Of a stretch of 64,000 bases of DNA, positions 39,857 to 50,800 are shown in pieces. Origin of the DNA: Tritrichomonas foetus (Eukaryota; Parabasalia; Tritrichomonadida; Tritrichomonadidae); NCBI GenBank assembly GCA_001839685.1, contig MLAK01000145.1:67557-131556 (forward strand), in the 5' to 3' direction. Below the pieces are notes generated by a model. That model was not told the DNA's origin. It worked only from the letters and a program-made list of their open reading frames with translations, and ran no database searches. Position numbers and translations under genes: made by a program. Position 1 is the first letter of the stretch. The number at the start of each line of letters is the position of its first letter.

Positions 39857-40892
39857 TTACGAGAATCTTTGAATTTTTGTATATGAAATGTTTTGAATAG
39901 GGCGCAGATTATTCTTTGTGTGTCGATTAAATTTTGTTATAGAAGATTCAAATAATGTTTTAAAAGATTATATTTATATTTTTGAAAGTTATACTTACAG
40001 CTTTTCTGATAATCACTGAAATCGATGATTGAATTCCATCTACTCTTTATTTACACTTTTCTATAAGTTTGAATATTGATTCTTTTTGAATCATATGACA
40101 AAGAGGATTTTACAGCTTTTGAGAGAAACCAATTGTGCCTTCTTTGTAATGAGTTGGGTTTGAACTGTTTTTTTATATAGTTGTACATTTGCCCTTTATA
40201 TGATTTTGTGCTAATATATTTGATAATTTACTTTTCATCAGATTAAATAAAATCCTATCAAAAGCATTTTATGTGAAGTCAATTCACAAATTAATTCTTC
40301 ACAATTGAGAATAATACATCAACAATTTTTGGAAATTTTATTTGGAAATTGTTATCAGCTTTTCAATGAAGTTTTCTTATTATAACGTGAATTATCGAAT
40401 ATTATTCCGATCTTGAAATGATTTCGTCATTTTCTAAAAAACTCTACTCTATAATAACTTTCTTTTGATTCTGCAAGAAAATGATTGATCTTTTTAGAGG
40501 AGGTCATTAATAATTTCATGAGAATTTTGTGTAATTCTGGAATGTAGTACATCTTAAATCTTAGATTAAAACACTGTGAATATTTTTCCGATTAAAATAA
40601 TAAATAAATATTGATATCAATAAAATTTGGTGCTTATTTATACTGTGATTGTGCTGATTTACTGATACCTACATATATGAAACCTTTTAAGCAAATGATA
40701 ATTAATAATTTTCCAATCATTTCGTAGATTTTATCAACTATTTTTTTAAAAAAAAATATAAATAAATATTTAACAATTATAAATGAATAATATTTAATGT
40801 GAGTAACAGCAAAACCATTAGTTGAAAGGGAATATGATTCTTTTATATCAATAATGATTTTCGGAAACATAATTATCTTACAGTTTCAAGAC
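39857..40892. other. 1.0-kb intergenic stretch, no gene seen
   Basis: AT-rich. A 78-codon hydrophobic ORF at 40634-40870 on the minus strand lies 22 bases beyond the FOP-like gene's stop, but its composition is what random AT-rich DNA gives. Confidence 0.5.
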
Positions 40893-41429
40893 CTAAAATT
40901 TCTTTTCATTTGTTGATTCTTCCTCAAGATAATCATCATTTTGCACTTCATGATGATCCTTTTTATCAATCTTTTGTTGAAGCTTTTCATCAAACGAAAA
41001 GTTGCTGATATTTATTTCAGTGCTAGACATTTTGTTTCTTGATATTGCTTGATGAAAAATGATGATATTTGATAGCCAACATGCTGTATCTTTTGGTAAT
41101 TTTAATGGATTTGCGATAGCTTCGATCGCATTGTATTTTTTAAATATATTGGGAAGTTCATTTTCACCACTTTTCAAAGTATATATCATTTTCATTTTTA
41201 TTAAGTATTGGATGACTATTTGAATTGCGCAATCATCTACAAACTTACGTCTTGTGAGTGTTGAAAGTAAAGGTGATAAATGTTGAGCATTAGATTGTTG
41301 AATTGAGCCTGCTATTTCTGCGAGAAACCTTGCTTGTAAATGTCCATTAACACCACTGGTTTGGAAATAATTGATTACATTCTGGGAAAAAGCGGATGGT
41401 GTTTTAACAACTTTGATATTCTTTGACAT
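40893..41429 (-). CDS. FOP/CEP20/OFD1-type LisH protein (basal-body protein candidate)
   Basis: A 178-residue protein. Residues 15-42 (VINYFQTSGVNGHLQARFLA, EIAGSI) fit the signature at the start of FOP (CEP43), CEP20/FOPNL and OFD1: 'LxxxLExxGVLGxLKARIRAEVF'. Residues 63-95 (FVDDCAIQIVIQYLIKMKMI, YTLKSGENELP) fit the LisH helix pair that follows ('LLINELIREYLEFNKYKYTASVLIAESGQP'). LisH domains dimerise. These proteins sit at centrioles, basal bodies and satellites and are needed for cilium assembly, which suits a flagellate. The tail (135-178) is charged and disordered. The size is close to CEP20 (174 residues). Confidence 0.62.
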   Translation of the reverse strand: MSKNIKVVKTPSAFSQNVINYFQTSGVNGHLQARFLAEIAGSIQQSNAQHLSPLLSTLTRRKFVDDCAIQIVIQYLIKMKMIYTLKSGENELPNIFKKYNAIEAIANPLKLPKDTACWLSNIIIFHQAISRNKMSSTEINISNFSFDEKLQQKIDKKDHHEVQNDDYLEEESTNEKKF

Positions 41430-41640
41430 CTTTTTGACTAACGAAATACTATAGAAAAAAATTATCAGAAATTTTCTTCAAAATTTTGAAAAATGTCTAA
41501 TAATGATTCATTATTTCGATGACTTTTTGGTTACTTAATTTCAACAAGTGAAGAATCATTGTTGGAAACACTTTGGAAAGTGAATCTTTGAAAAGAAATA
41601 TGAAAATACACGATTTAAAGAAATCTAGACTTACGAAAAA

Positions 41641-41700
41641 GAATGAAAATGAAACAAAAAGAATGAAAATGAAACAAAAAGAATGAAAATGAAACAAAAA
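41641..41700. repeat. 20-bp tandem repeat, three perfect copies
   Basis: GAATGAAAATGAAACAAAAA is repeated exactly three times at 41641-41660, 41661-41680 and 41681-41700, with a partial fourth (GAAAC). It lies just downstream (3') of the dihydroxyacetone kinase gene. Confidence 0.95.
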
Positions 41701-41731
41701 GAAACTTTACGACAATGAAAATCAAACATTA

Positions 41732-43417
41732 TTACAAGGTATCAGCCAATGCACGGAAAACAATTGCTACAGCACAAGCACCTGCATCTGCATGCCCCTT
41801 CAAGCTTTCACTGCTTAAGTAAGTAGATCTTCCAGCAAGTGCCTTTTCCATGTCTTTTGTTGATTCTGCTCCTTTTTCAGCCGCTTCAGCTGCTGCAGCG
41901 ACTCCACTTGAGAGTGCCTGAGCAGCAGGAAGAAGTGCATCAACCATTGTTCTCGATCCAATTTTGGCACCGCCCAATTCCATCATCTTTTTAACACCCA
42001 TTTCCAGTGCTCCACTCAAACCGCTGCAAATTTCACCATTATTTTCGCCTTCGCCAGCAGAAGACGAAATCGCTCGAAGTGCAGCTGATGTTTGGAGAAG
42101 GAGGATGGAAAGGAGTGCACCTGAAGAACCACCCATTGATATATCCAAAATATCGGCAATGCATTCAAAAAGTGAAGGCAGATCATTTAATGGTAAATCA
42201 TTTTTCTGCAAGTGATCCAAAATCGATCGTGCACCTGCTGCAAAGGTTAATCCAGTATCACCATCACCTGTGAATTGATCAAGTTCGTTTAATTTCTGTT
42301 CACTTGAAATTAACACATCACAAATGATTTTCACAATTTTTTCAATTTTTTCATTTTTTGAAGAGGAATATGTTTTCTTTCCAATTTGGTTTCTCGCACG
42401 AATGGACAAAGGTGGATGAATGTCAACTGGTTGTCTCCATGCATGCGTGATTACTTGAGCTTTTAAGGCAGTTTCAAAATTAGCTTTCAATTCAAGAAAA
42501 GTGACACTGAATCCTTTCATATCGAGGGAAGTGCAAAGTGATGCTGGCCCAATTAAAAGACGTGGTTCGATATCCTCGCGCTTAAGAAGTGTAGAACAAA
42601 TGATACCCATTTCAAGTTCAGAAACTCCGCCTAAGTTATTCAATAAAATCGCGATTGGACCTTTTCTGAAATTCTTCAATTTTTGGACCATCATATCAAC
42701 GATTTTGTCAACATTTTGCGTATCGATAATTTCAATACCAGCTTCGCCGTGAATTCCGAGACCAAGTTCGGCATGACCTGGCTGGATACGATTTTCAGAT
42801 GTCGAAGTTGGCGTCCGGCATGAAGTGATTGAAAGGCCTATCGTACTGATTGATGACATAACAAGATCGGCAACTTTTTTGATGTCTTCGAGCGATTTTC
42901 GTTGTTGTGAATAATATCCGCATATTTTGTGCATTAGTATAGTTCCTGCGAGGCCACGGGGCCTAGGGTGGTCTGGAATTGAAATATCGTCTGAAAATAT
43001 GATCATATCGACTTTGATTCCGAGCGATTTTGCTTTCTCAACAGCCAGTCCGAAAATGAGACAGTCGCCAGTGTAGGCCTTAACGATAACGAAAACACCG
43101 GCTTTTCCTGCGACATGCAAGATTGTCGAAAGAACAGCTTCATACGATGGGGATGCGAATAATCCACCACAAATTGCAGCAGTCAGCATTCCTTCACCAA
43201 CAAAACCAGCATGCATCGGTTCATGACCTGAGCCACCTCCGGAGATGATTGCGACTTGTTTATCTGCCTTTTCCTTCGTCCAATCTGGGCGAACGATTAC
43301 ATTGATGTCTGGGCTTCCAACATCGAGTCGTGCAACTGGCGTTTGCGAGTAGCGTAAATAACCATCGATAGTTTCGGGAACGAGGTCTTTTGTTGTATTT
43401 AGGAAGAAATAACTCAT
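41732..43417 (-). CDS. DAK: Dihydroxyacetone kinase (ATP-dependent, single chain)
   Basis: A 561-residue two-domain enzyme that phosphorylates dihydroxyacetone (and often glyceraldehyde) with ATP, feeding glycolysis. The DhaK domain (1-330) has GGGSGHEPMHAGFVGEGML (60-78) for substrate contacts and GLGIHGEAG (219-227) with His223 in the position of the His that binds substrate covalently. The DhaL domain (about 360-561) has the Mg-ATP-binding DGDTG (385-389) and a GGSSGALLSILL motif. The length is near that of yeast and animal enzymes (about 575). No FAD-AMP lyase residues can be judged. All key motifs are intact, so it should be active. Trichomonads produce glycerol, so a role in triose/glycerol balance is plausible but inferred. 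Confidence 0.95.
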   Translation of the reverse strand: MSYFFLNTTKDLVPETIDGYLRYSQTPVARLDVGSPDINVIVRPDWTKEKADKQVAIISGGGSGHEPMHAGFVGEGMLTAAICGGLFASPSYEAVLSTILHVAGKAGVFVIVKAYTGDCLIFGLAVEKAKSLGIKVDMIIFSDDISIPDHPRPRGLAGTILMHKICGYYSQQRKSLEDIKKVADLVMSSISTIGLSITSCRTPTSTSENRIQPGHAELGLGIHGEAGIEIIDTQNVDKIVDMMVQKLKNFRKGPIAILLNNLGGVSELEMGIICSTLLKREDIEPRLLIGPASLCTSLDMKGFSVTFLELKANFETALKAQVITHAWRQPVDIHPPLSIRARNQIGKKTYSSSKNEKIEKIVKIICDVLISSEQKLNELDQFTGDGDTGLTFAAGARSILDHLQKNDLPLNDLPSLFECIADILDISMGGSSGALLSILLLQTSAALRAISSSAGEGENNGEICSGLSGALEMGVKKMMELGGAKIGSRTMVDALLPAAQALSSGVAAAAEAAEKGAESTKDMEKALAGRSTYLSSESLKGHADAGACAVAIVFRALADTL

Positions 43418-43751
43418 TGACGAGAAATTGTTCTCACATCACATGTCGTATTCATTTTTTCGTTTGTTTATCGTCCATCGCAACATATTGAATAAAGATA
43501 GAGGGGAAAAATCAATAGATCTTCTCATTTTAATATTAATTTCGGTCTAATTTACAATTATCAAACTATAGTTTCTATATATTTGATAATAATTCCTATT
43601 TAAGTTCATACTTTTGAGGAACTATCGATATTTTGCAGACAACATCAATGATTGAATTTTTAATGGTGTAAAATATTGAAAAAGTTGATTATATGAACAT
43701 GATAAGCGACCGTTTATTCTCTGAAAATTACGGTTAGGACGGCCTTTCTCG
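43418..43751. promoter_or_regulatory. divergent promoter between dihydroxyacetone kinase and ribosomal protein L12
   Basis: An exact AAAAAGT heptamer lies at 43679-43685, 67 bases before the L12 ATG. A CCTTTCT stretch sits immediately before that ATG. No matching element is seen near the kinase start. Confidence 0.4.
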
Positions 43752-44231
43752 ATGTCTCAAGAAGTCATCATCCGCGCTAGAGTTTGGGGAGGTGAATCCG
43801 GTGTTACAGCTAAGCTTGCCCCAAGGCTCGGTCCCCTCGGTGTTAACTCAGGTCAAGTCGGTCAACAAGTTGCCAAAGCAACCGAAGAATACAAAGGATA
43901 TCGCTGCACAGTCCAAATCACCATCGTCGATCGTCAGGCAACAATCTCAATCGTTCCATCAACATCAACACTCTTGATCCACGCCCTTCAAGAGCCACAC
44001 CGTGATCGTAAGAAGACAAAGAATGTCAAGCACAGCGGAAACTTGACACTCGACACAATCATCGACATCGCCCGCCAAATGCGCCACAAGTCAATGTCAA
44101 AGACACTCGCTGGAACTGTTAAGGAGGTTCTTGGTACAGCCCAGGCCATGGGCGCCCGTGTTGAAGGACAAGATCCCAAGGATGTCCAAAAGAAGATCAC
44201 AGGTGGTGAACTTCAGATTCCAAACGAATAA
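43752..44231 (+). CDS. RPL12: 60S ribosomal protein L12 (uL11 family)
   Basis: A 159-residue protein close to the 165 residues of other eukaryotes. It opens VIIRARVWGGESGVTAKLAP and has the uL11 N-domain core RLGPLGVNSGQVGQQVAKAT. The C-domain with SGNLTLDTIIDIARQMRHKS follows, ending GTAQAMGARVEGQDPKDV. uL11 sits at the base of the ribosomal stalk and binds the GTPase-associated region of 28S rRNA. Codons are GC-rich compared with the neighbours, as expected for a highly expressed gene. The stop reads TAAAC, overlapping the polyadenylation signal. Confidence 0.97.
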   Translation: MSQEVIIRARVWGGESGVTAKLAPRLGPLGVNSGQVGQQVAKATEEYKGYRCTVQITIVDRQATISIVPSTSTLLIHALQEPHRDRKKTKNVKHSGNLTLDTIIDIARQMRHKSMSKTLAGTVKEVLGTAQAMGARVEGQDPKDVQKKITGGELQIPNE

Positions 44232-44701
44232 ACTGCTTTTGAATTTTTACTAAATAAACTGATTTCTTTTTTGTTTAATTTTAAACCATCTTTGCTCTCT
44301 TTTGACTCATAACACTCTTCACTGGAAGTCTTTTAAAAATATCCTATTCTGTATTTTGTTAATGCCTCCTTTTGCCGAAAGTCATTTTCTACAATCGAAT
44401 ATTCACATCTTGTCAATTATATGTCTAAATTTTATTAAATATTCATTGTGTAACCATAATGAAAGAATTGAAAAGAGACCAATCATGAGAATTTTGTTTT
44501 CAACAAATCAGATATGATTTTCATTTGTCTTTATTTCAACTAAAGGCACATCAGTAATTATACATGAATTCACATCATTTTCTGAACAAGAATAAAAATA
44601 AAATCTTTTTTTTCTTCAAGTTCTTTATTTATAAAATCATTAAAGTTTTTTTGTTTTATTTTTTTTTTCGATACTATTTCAATTTCTGATGAATTAATTA
44701 T
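44232..44701. other. convergent 3' region, no gene seen
   Basis: AT-rich with poly-T runs; only short random ORFs. Confidence 0.55.
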
Positions 44702-45748
44702 TTATCCTAAAAGCGCGCCAGCCATTGCATTTGTTTGTTCCTCCAACACTCCTTTTTCAGCTTCTTCATCCTTCGGCGATTCACGCCCACTTTCATGGCC
44801 ACTTGACGGACTGCTTCCTGGAGCGCTTGCGGGTTTACTTTCTTGCTTGTCTTCTTCTGGTGCGAGTTTATCAACAATTAGCTCAGTCTTGTTTTCGAGC
44901 ACTCCTGACTGGGCCTTCTCTGACTCTTGTTTTTCAGCTGCGCTGCCAGTTTCGTTCTCCTTGTTTGCATCACCAAGGAGTGCGTCTGCCCTGTTTCCGA
45001 CTTCTTCTTCAAGGTCAGCACGATTCGAACTAGGTCTTGAGTGATGAGAAGAAGCAGAATTTGAGCCTTTGTTCGATGAAGGATTGCCAAGCAGGCCGTC
45101 GACCCTCTCATCGACCTCCTCCTCGAGGCTTGCGGCCTTCTGGCGCGATGACTGGGAGGTTTGCGAGCGGCGCGATGTGCTGACACGACTGCTTTTCCTT
45201 GTTGATGCGTACGACGAACCAACAGGCCTTCTGTAGCCTTGCGAAGAGTAAAGCTCCTGCCGCATAATTTCGCTCATCGGAACGGTCTGCCTGTATTCTG
45301 AGTTCTTATTCACCTGGTAGGTGTGATCCATTTTGTGCATCAGCCAGTCGTTTCGATTCAGAATTGGCTTTCTTTCTTGAACGGCATTCAATAATTTGTG
45401 ATTTTCGTGAGTAATTCGCCACATTTCATCCTTCTGGCGTTGTCCTTGAAGCGTAAACGGTCGTTGTGGTACAGCTCGTGGGTAATGTTCTTCGCGCGCG
45501 ATTCGATCCATATTTCCGACAAGTCTCATGTTATCTTTTCTGATCTGCACATTTCTTTGTTTTTCGTGTTCGTAGCGTTTGTAGTTACGGCCAATTGTTT
45601 GAGGCGTATCCGGGTGGGTGGTGTCAATCACGCCTTTATGTGTTTTGATTCGAGTCAGAGCATCAATATGTGCTTGGTACTCTCGGCTTCTCGTTGCACG
45701 ACAACATGGACGATTCACTTCGGGCATGTATCGATACTGCCTGTACAT
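44702..45748 (-). CDS. CFAP97/Hemingway-family flagellar protein with repeated tail motif
   Basis: A 348-residue protein. Residues about 38-153 follow the KIAA1430/Hemingway domain: KGVIDTTHPDTPQTIGRNYK, EKQRNVQIRKDNMRLVGNMD, then RITHENHKLLNAVQERKPIL and DWLMHKMDHTYQVNKNSEY. Family members have 'I-x-x-DN-x-x-LL-x-x-M' and 'RVTKENQAIL-x-RI-x-x-RKP-x-Y'. Hemingway and CFAP97D proteins are required for motile cilia and sperm flagella. Residues 180-348 are a disordered Ser/Arg/Lys/Glu-rich tail that carries four copies of a roughly 15-residue motif beginning LEE/LEN and ending ALLG-like (207-221, 245-259, 283-297, 333-348). The gene is GC-richer than most here. Confidence 0.75.
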   Translation of the reverse strand: MYRQYRYMPEVNRPCCRATRSREYQAHIDALTRIKTHKGVIDTTHPDTPQTIGRNYKRYEHEKQRNVQIRKDNMRLVGNMDRIAREEHYPRAVPQRPFTLQGQRQKDEMWRITHENHKLLNAVQERKPILNRNDWLMHKMDHTYQVNKNSEYRQTVPMSEIMRQELYSSQGYRRPVGSSYASTRKSSRVSTSRRSQTSQSSRQKAASLEEEVDERVDGLLGNPSSNKGSNSASSHHSRPSSNRADLEEEVGNRADALLGDANKENETGSAAEKQESEKAQSGVLENKTELIVDKLAPEEDKQESKPASAPGSSPSSGHESGRESPKDEEAEKGVLEEQTNAMAGALLG

Positions 45749-46270
45749 TTCTGCAGATTTGATCTAAATTTTGTTCAAAATTCCTCAAATTGAGAGAATA
45801 TTACGTTAGGGAAAATTCGTTATTGGATTTTCTGAAGTTTTTTGGTCGGCGTTAAATTCTGGAAAAGACGATAAAATAATTAAGTATTAGGCTAATATTA
45901 AGGTTAAATTTTTATAGGGAATTGTTTAATAAATTTCTCATCTTCTAAAGAATTTTTAGAAGTGGAAAATGAGGAAACGGTATGTATAGCTGGTGTGCAT
46001 TCGATTTTACCGTTTCAATATCATATTAGATTTTTGATATTGAATTATATTATTGATTTTACTTTGATAATCACAAAATATGATAATATTTTTCCAATGG
46101 AAGCTTCTATACTAATACTGATATTAAATAATTATTCAACATTTGCATCTAATCGCAATCCTCAGTCATATTTTTTCATATTGGGTTTATCTTCAACAGA
46201 TATATTTTTCTGAATATATATGGTTGGTTTGGCCGAAATTAAATTGAAAATAATCGTTCATTTCAATCAA
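45749..46270. promoter_or_regulatory. divergent region between the CFAP97-like and BTB/F5-8C genes
   Basis: About 520 AT-rich bases separate two outward-pointing starts. A short ORF at 45962-46213 begins with GTG and is not gene-like. No exact AAAAAGT heptamer is present. Confidence 0.35.
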
Positions 46271-47569
46271 ATGTTGAGGGGTGAATACATCCTCACATCA
46301 AAAGGACTTGAAGACATCAGAATGGTTAAATTTGAAAACAATTTTTCCATCCAAATTGGAACACAAATATTTTTAGCAAACGCTTTTAATGCATGTTATA
46401 TCTCACCGAAAATTGCAAAACTTTTAATAGCAGATTTAACAACAGATTCATTTAGAGTTCCGTTTAATAACAAAGAATTAAATATTAGTGAAAAAAGGAT
46501 ATCATTCATTTTTAACCAAATTCTTGAAGGAAAAGTTGTTTTTGATGATTTTGAAGAATTAGCTTTTGTGATAAAATTATTTGAGAAGCTTGAAAACAAT
46601 GAAATGACTAAAATACTCTGGAGAGATTTAGAGGAAGCTGAAAACATTGAAGAACTCAACGTAAATAATGTTTTACAAAGAATTAAGAAAAAAACTGCAC
46701 TTGATCAAATCACAGATCAAGAAATAAATTTCATTGCTGAGAATTTCCCGAAATTTTCAACAAGTTTTTTCTTAGAATTAGATGAATCAGTATTTGAAAG
46801 AATTGTTAGTAATAAAAATCTAAAATTATACACAGAAGATGCCTTTTTAGATACAATTTTATCTCTTGGACAGAAATTCAAAAAGTTTTTGTGTTATGTT
46901 GAAGTTCAAAATTTGAGTAATTTGAAAATGAAATTATATTTAGAGAATATCGAATTAGCAGCAATTAATTCAATGTTATGGGAGTCAGTAAAACGCAGAT
47001 TATTACTCAAAGTAGAACCTTCATCAAAACAACAAAGAATAGTAATTAAATCACATTCCTTTAAATTTGAATCTGGAAAAGAATTTCAAGGAATTTTTAA
47101 TTATTTAAATTCCAAAAATAATGCGAATGCTCATATAATGGGAATTGTAAATATAACACAATCAACATCTTCACAATATCATCAGTGTTTTAAAGTAATT
47201 GATTATAAATGGGATGATTATTGGAATAGTGATAATGAAATTAATGCAAGTATTTTATTTGATTTCAAAAAGGCAAAAGTTCGTCTTGAAGGATATTCAA
47301 TCCGATTAAGTAATAGACAAGGACATGTTCCTAGGGAGTGGGTTATTGAAGGCTCATCAGATGGCCAAAGTTGGTTTTTGGTTCATAAAGTTAGCTTTGA
47401 TAAAGATCCATTTTCAAAAAGTCTTCTGAATACTTTGTATTTTGACTGTAAAGACAATGATAAAGAATACAAAATATTAAGAATTCGACAAACTGGTCCC
47501 AATAGTACAAATGATCATTATTTGAAACTAACAAATATAGAATTTTTTGGTGATTTACTCGAACTGTGA
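46271..47569 (+). CDS. BTB-like/BACK plus F5/8-type C (discoidin) domain protein
   Basis: 433 residues from the ATG at 46271, chosen because it aligns with the start of the relative at 52901 (MLRGEYILTSKGLEDI against MKKTLTLSYKGLKNIL); an upstream ATG at 46220 would add 17 residues. Residues about 15-70 resemble a degenerate BTB fold (FENNFSIQIGTQIFLANAFN). Then come helices of BACK/LRR-like character (ELNVNNVLQRI, FIAENFPKFSTSFFLEL). Residues about 285-430 form an F5/8-type C fold (GIVNITQSTSS, KVRLEGYSIRLSNRQG, REWVIEGSSDGQSWFLVHK, LRIRQTGPNSTNDHYLKL, IEFFGDL). This architecture is a large multigene family in trichomonads; its function is not known. There is no signal peptide, so it is probably intracellular. 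Confidence 0.78.
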   Translation: MLRGEYILTSKGLEDIRMVKFENNFSIQIGTQIFLANAFNACYISPKIAKLLIADLTTDSFRVPFNNKELNISEKRISFIFNQILEGKVVFDDFEELAFVIKLFEKLENNEMTKILWRDLEEAENIEELNVNNVLQRIKKKTALDQITDQEINFIAENFPKFSTSFFLELDESVFERIVSNKNLKLYTEDAFLDTILSLGQKFKKFLCYVEVQNLSNLKMKLYLENIELAAINSMLWESVKRRLLLKVEPSSKQQRIVIKSHSFKFESGKEFQGIFNYLNSKNNANAHIMGIVNITQSTSSQYHQCFKVIDYKWDDYWNSDNEINASILFDFKKAKVRLEGYSIRLSNRQGHVPREWVIEGSSDGQSWFLVHKVSFDKDPFSKSLLNTLYFDCKDNDKEYKILRIRQTGPNSTNDHYLKLTNIEFFGDLLEL

Positions 47570-47691
47570 CCAATTTTATGGGGTAAAATCGAAATAAAAA
47601 CTAGAAATTACCTTTTTCTGCTTTTTCTTCATAAGATTACTAATCGTAGATTAGGTAATAAAACGGCTCAATGCTCGGATGTAGTTAATTA

Positions 47692-47722
<31 letters not shown>

Positions 47723-47874
47723 TCATTAATGAAAGTTAATTATTTATTAATAAGATAAAGTTTTTATTTTTTTAAAAAAAAAAATTAAAATAATTAAGAA
47801 ATGTTCCAGATAAAGTTTTTGGTTTAATATCTTTATTTTTGTATGAAATCAGTTCATTAAAATTTACACTTTCT
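47570..47874. other. convergent 3' region with a (TA)n run
   Basis: A TA dinucleotide run spans about 47697-47722, and an A/T-run block follows near 47760-47790. No gene is seen. Confidence 0.6.
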
Positions 47875-50800
47875 TTAATCTCTCTTTGTGTCTTTCACAA
47901 GATCATGAACGAAGTTAGTCCATTCAGAATCATTAACGAGTTCTTCAAGTGTCCATGGGTACCTGTAAACCCATCCTGCTTTCTTGTCTGGGTGGAAAAT
48001 TCTTTCTTCGTCAGGATATTGTTTCCTGAGCCTATCAAACACATCAACGATGTCTTGAAGTAAGAAAGTGCACCACATTGAATCACTTTCTAAGTTCTTC
48101 TTCAGGATTTTAATGAGAACATTCGAGAAACAGAATTCAGGAACTTGTTCTTCTTCTTCAAGTTCGTCACGCCAATAAGCGAGTGTTGTATTCTTGTTTT
48201 CTTCCCACCAGCCACGAATTGTTGAAGTATCAGGTAATGATGGAGAAACTTGGGCCATATATTGAAAGTCAGATGTTGGATCATAGGACTGCTTTGTATC
48301 CTTGGGGAATCTTGGAACACGTAAAGAAAGAATTGATTTCGATTCAATTTCATGATCAAGTTCTTCAGCAATTGGGCAAGTTTCTTGAGCAAATAAAAGT
48401 AAATTGGTACTTCCTTGAAGCATTTCGAGTTTAGGAATTGCTTCACTTACCCAAATTCCAACTTGTCGCTTGTAATTATATTCTTGATACATTTCCAAAA
48501 TGGCTTGACGTTGCTTTGTATCAAGTTCAAGCCATGACTGCGATGGAAAAACTCGTGGGCCTGTTGGTGTTGGCTCAACATGCTCAACAGTTACATCAGA
48601 TCTAAAGTGGAACTTGTCTTGGCTCCTATCTTGGTTCTCAGCATTGGATTCATCAGGTATTAAAATGACATTACTGAGAAGTTGAAGAAGACATGCACGA
48701 TAATGATCTCTTTTTCCTTTTTCCCATATTGTTGAACTTAATAATTCATTCATTTTCAGTTCAGTATTACAACGTTCTTTAAATTCATAGAAATCATCAT
48801 CAGGATTAATATTTAATGGCTCAAAGTATTCTTTTGCAATATTTGCAGCTTCATCTTGGAACTTTTGCTGGAGAGTATGGAATCGAATATAAGGCTTCAC
48901 ATATCGATCAATATCCCAAAGTCCTCTTGATTCAAGTTCTTGGCGTGTCAGTGGATTACAAGGTGAATAATGTCCAAGAATGGATCTGAATGAAGAATCT
49001 ACTGGTATTTGCCATGTTCTAAAGAATCCAAGAATATGATCAAGTTGAGCTGCATGGAAAAGATCAGAAAATCGCTTCAACCTTAATCTCCACCATGAAA
49101 AATTATCTGCACGCATTGCTGTCCAATTATATGAAGGAACATGATAATTAATTCCTTCAGTATGAACTGCATCAGGTGGAGCACCTATACATGTATCCAA
49201 ATTAAATAATTTTCGATTGGCCCAACATTCTGCTGAGTTTGCAGGAACACCATAAGTGAGTTCACACTTCAAAACAATACCAGAAGCTGTTGCATATTCA
49301 CGTGATGCTTTAAATTGACGATCACAAATGTATTGAACCCAGTAAGTAAAGAGGGCTTCATCACGATAAGTTTCAAAGAGACAATCAATTTCATCAGTGG
49401 TAACTAAAGAATGCTCAGGCCATTTCCTGAAATCTGCTGTTTTATATTCATCACGAAGAAGACAGAATAAAGAATAAGGTTTAAGCCACTCTTCATTTTC
49501 TTGACAGAAGTCCTTGAATTCTTTATCATGTTCAAGATCAGTTTCAACTTTAGAATAAATTCGACGAAGTGCATCTATTTTGAATCTATAAACTTGTTGA
49601 TAATCAACTTCACGTTTTTGTTCAAATTCACAACGTCGTGAAAGAATATCGTTATAAATATCAGAAGGAAGATTAGGTAAAATTTCAAGCATATTAATAT
49701 AAATAGGATGTAAAGCAAAACACGAAATTGCTTTATATGGTGAAGAATCATCAATATCACCTTTCTCAGTAGTATCATTAATTGGTAGAATTTGAATCAT
49801 TGATGCTCCAATTTGTCGACACATATCAACAAGACTTCTAACATCACTATATTGTCCAATTCCACAACTTTCGTTTGTTCTTAATGAGAAAATTGGACAC
49901 TGAACAGCCATTCCTTTAAACATATCACGATTAGGTGAAACATACCAATCACTCACAATTACAGTGGCTGGATAACAAAAATCAACGGTTGAACTTGTAA
50001 TTCCATAACATTTTCGATTTCCTGCTGATTCCCAAATATACTCACCGCTATCACGGTCAAAAATTACATATTTGTATTCAAATGGAAGAGAATTTCTTGA
50101 AAGGGTGACGGCGCCGTTCCAAATAGGAAAATCTGCGTCTGCCAAGAAAAGCGCATTTTCTGGTTCCCATTCACCTAATTCAGCACAATCACCAACAATG
50201 GCCAATTGCTGATTTCTTCTGACATGTGGACACATTACTGTGAAGTTAATGGATACTTGATTTGGCAAAACAGAATTTGGAGAGATTCTCGGTGGTGCAA
50301 CTGGATACTTACGTTTTGTTAAAACGTCAGTAAACGCCGATCGAGTGAAAACAGACATTATTGGATCAACCCATCGAAAAGTGTCAGAAACTTCAACATA
50401 AGCTGGTGATGATGTAGAATCCAAGTGAATGATGTGATTTTCTTCAGGTTCCCAACGGACATCATTCACATCACCAGAGATGAAATATTTATATTGGATT
50501 GTCCTGGCTGATGATTGGAGAGGGAAACAAACATCACCAATCCAGGAATCTGTTTCCTCTTCATAGAAAAGCTGTTGGGCACCTTGCGGCTGCCAATTTC
50601 CAAGCTCTTTGCAATCGCCAACGATGAAGAGCTCCTCGCCGAAATTAGTATGGCACTTCACTCTGAAACGAACGACAAGTTCGCAGATGGCCGTGGCTGC
50701 TTCGCTGGAATCATAAATTTCGAGATTTGACGAGAATTTTGGAAGATATCGTTTCGGAACGGTTTCGTGTACAATCGTGCCAAAAGGTGGACGATAGCAA

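Noticed and set aside
40120..40175. GGGTTTGAAC-like string suggesting a tRNA T-arm on the minus strand
   Set aside because: No acceptor, D or anticodon stem could be paired around it.
40634..40870. 78-codon hydrophobic ORF downstream of the FOP-like gene
   Set aside because: Random AT-rich composition with no flanking signals.
45398..45793. 131-codon plus-strand ORF opposite the CFAP97-like gene
   Set aside because: Antisense shadow of a GC-richer coding region; the minus strand has the recognisable domain.
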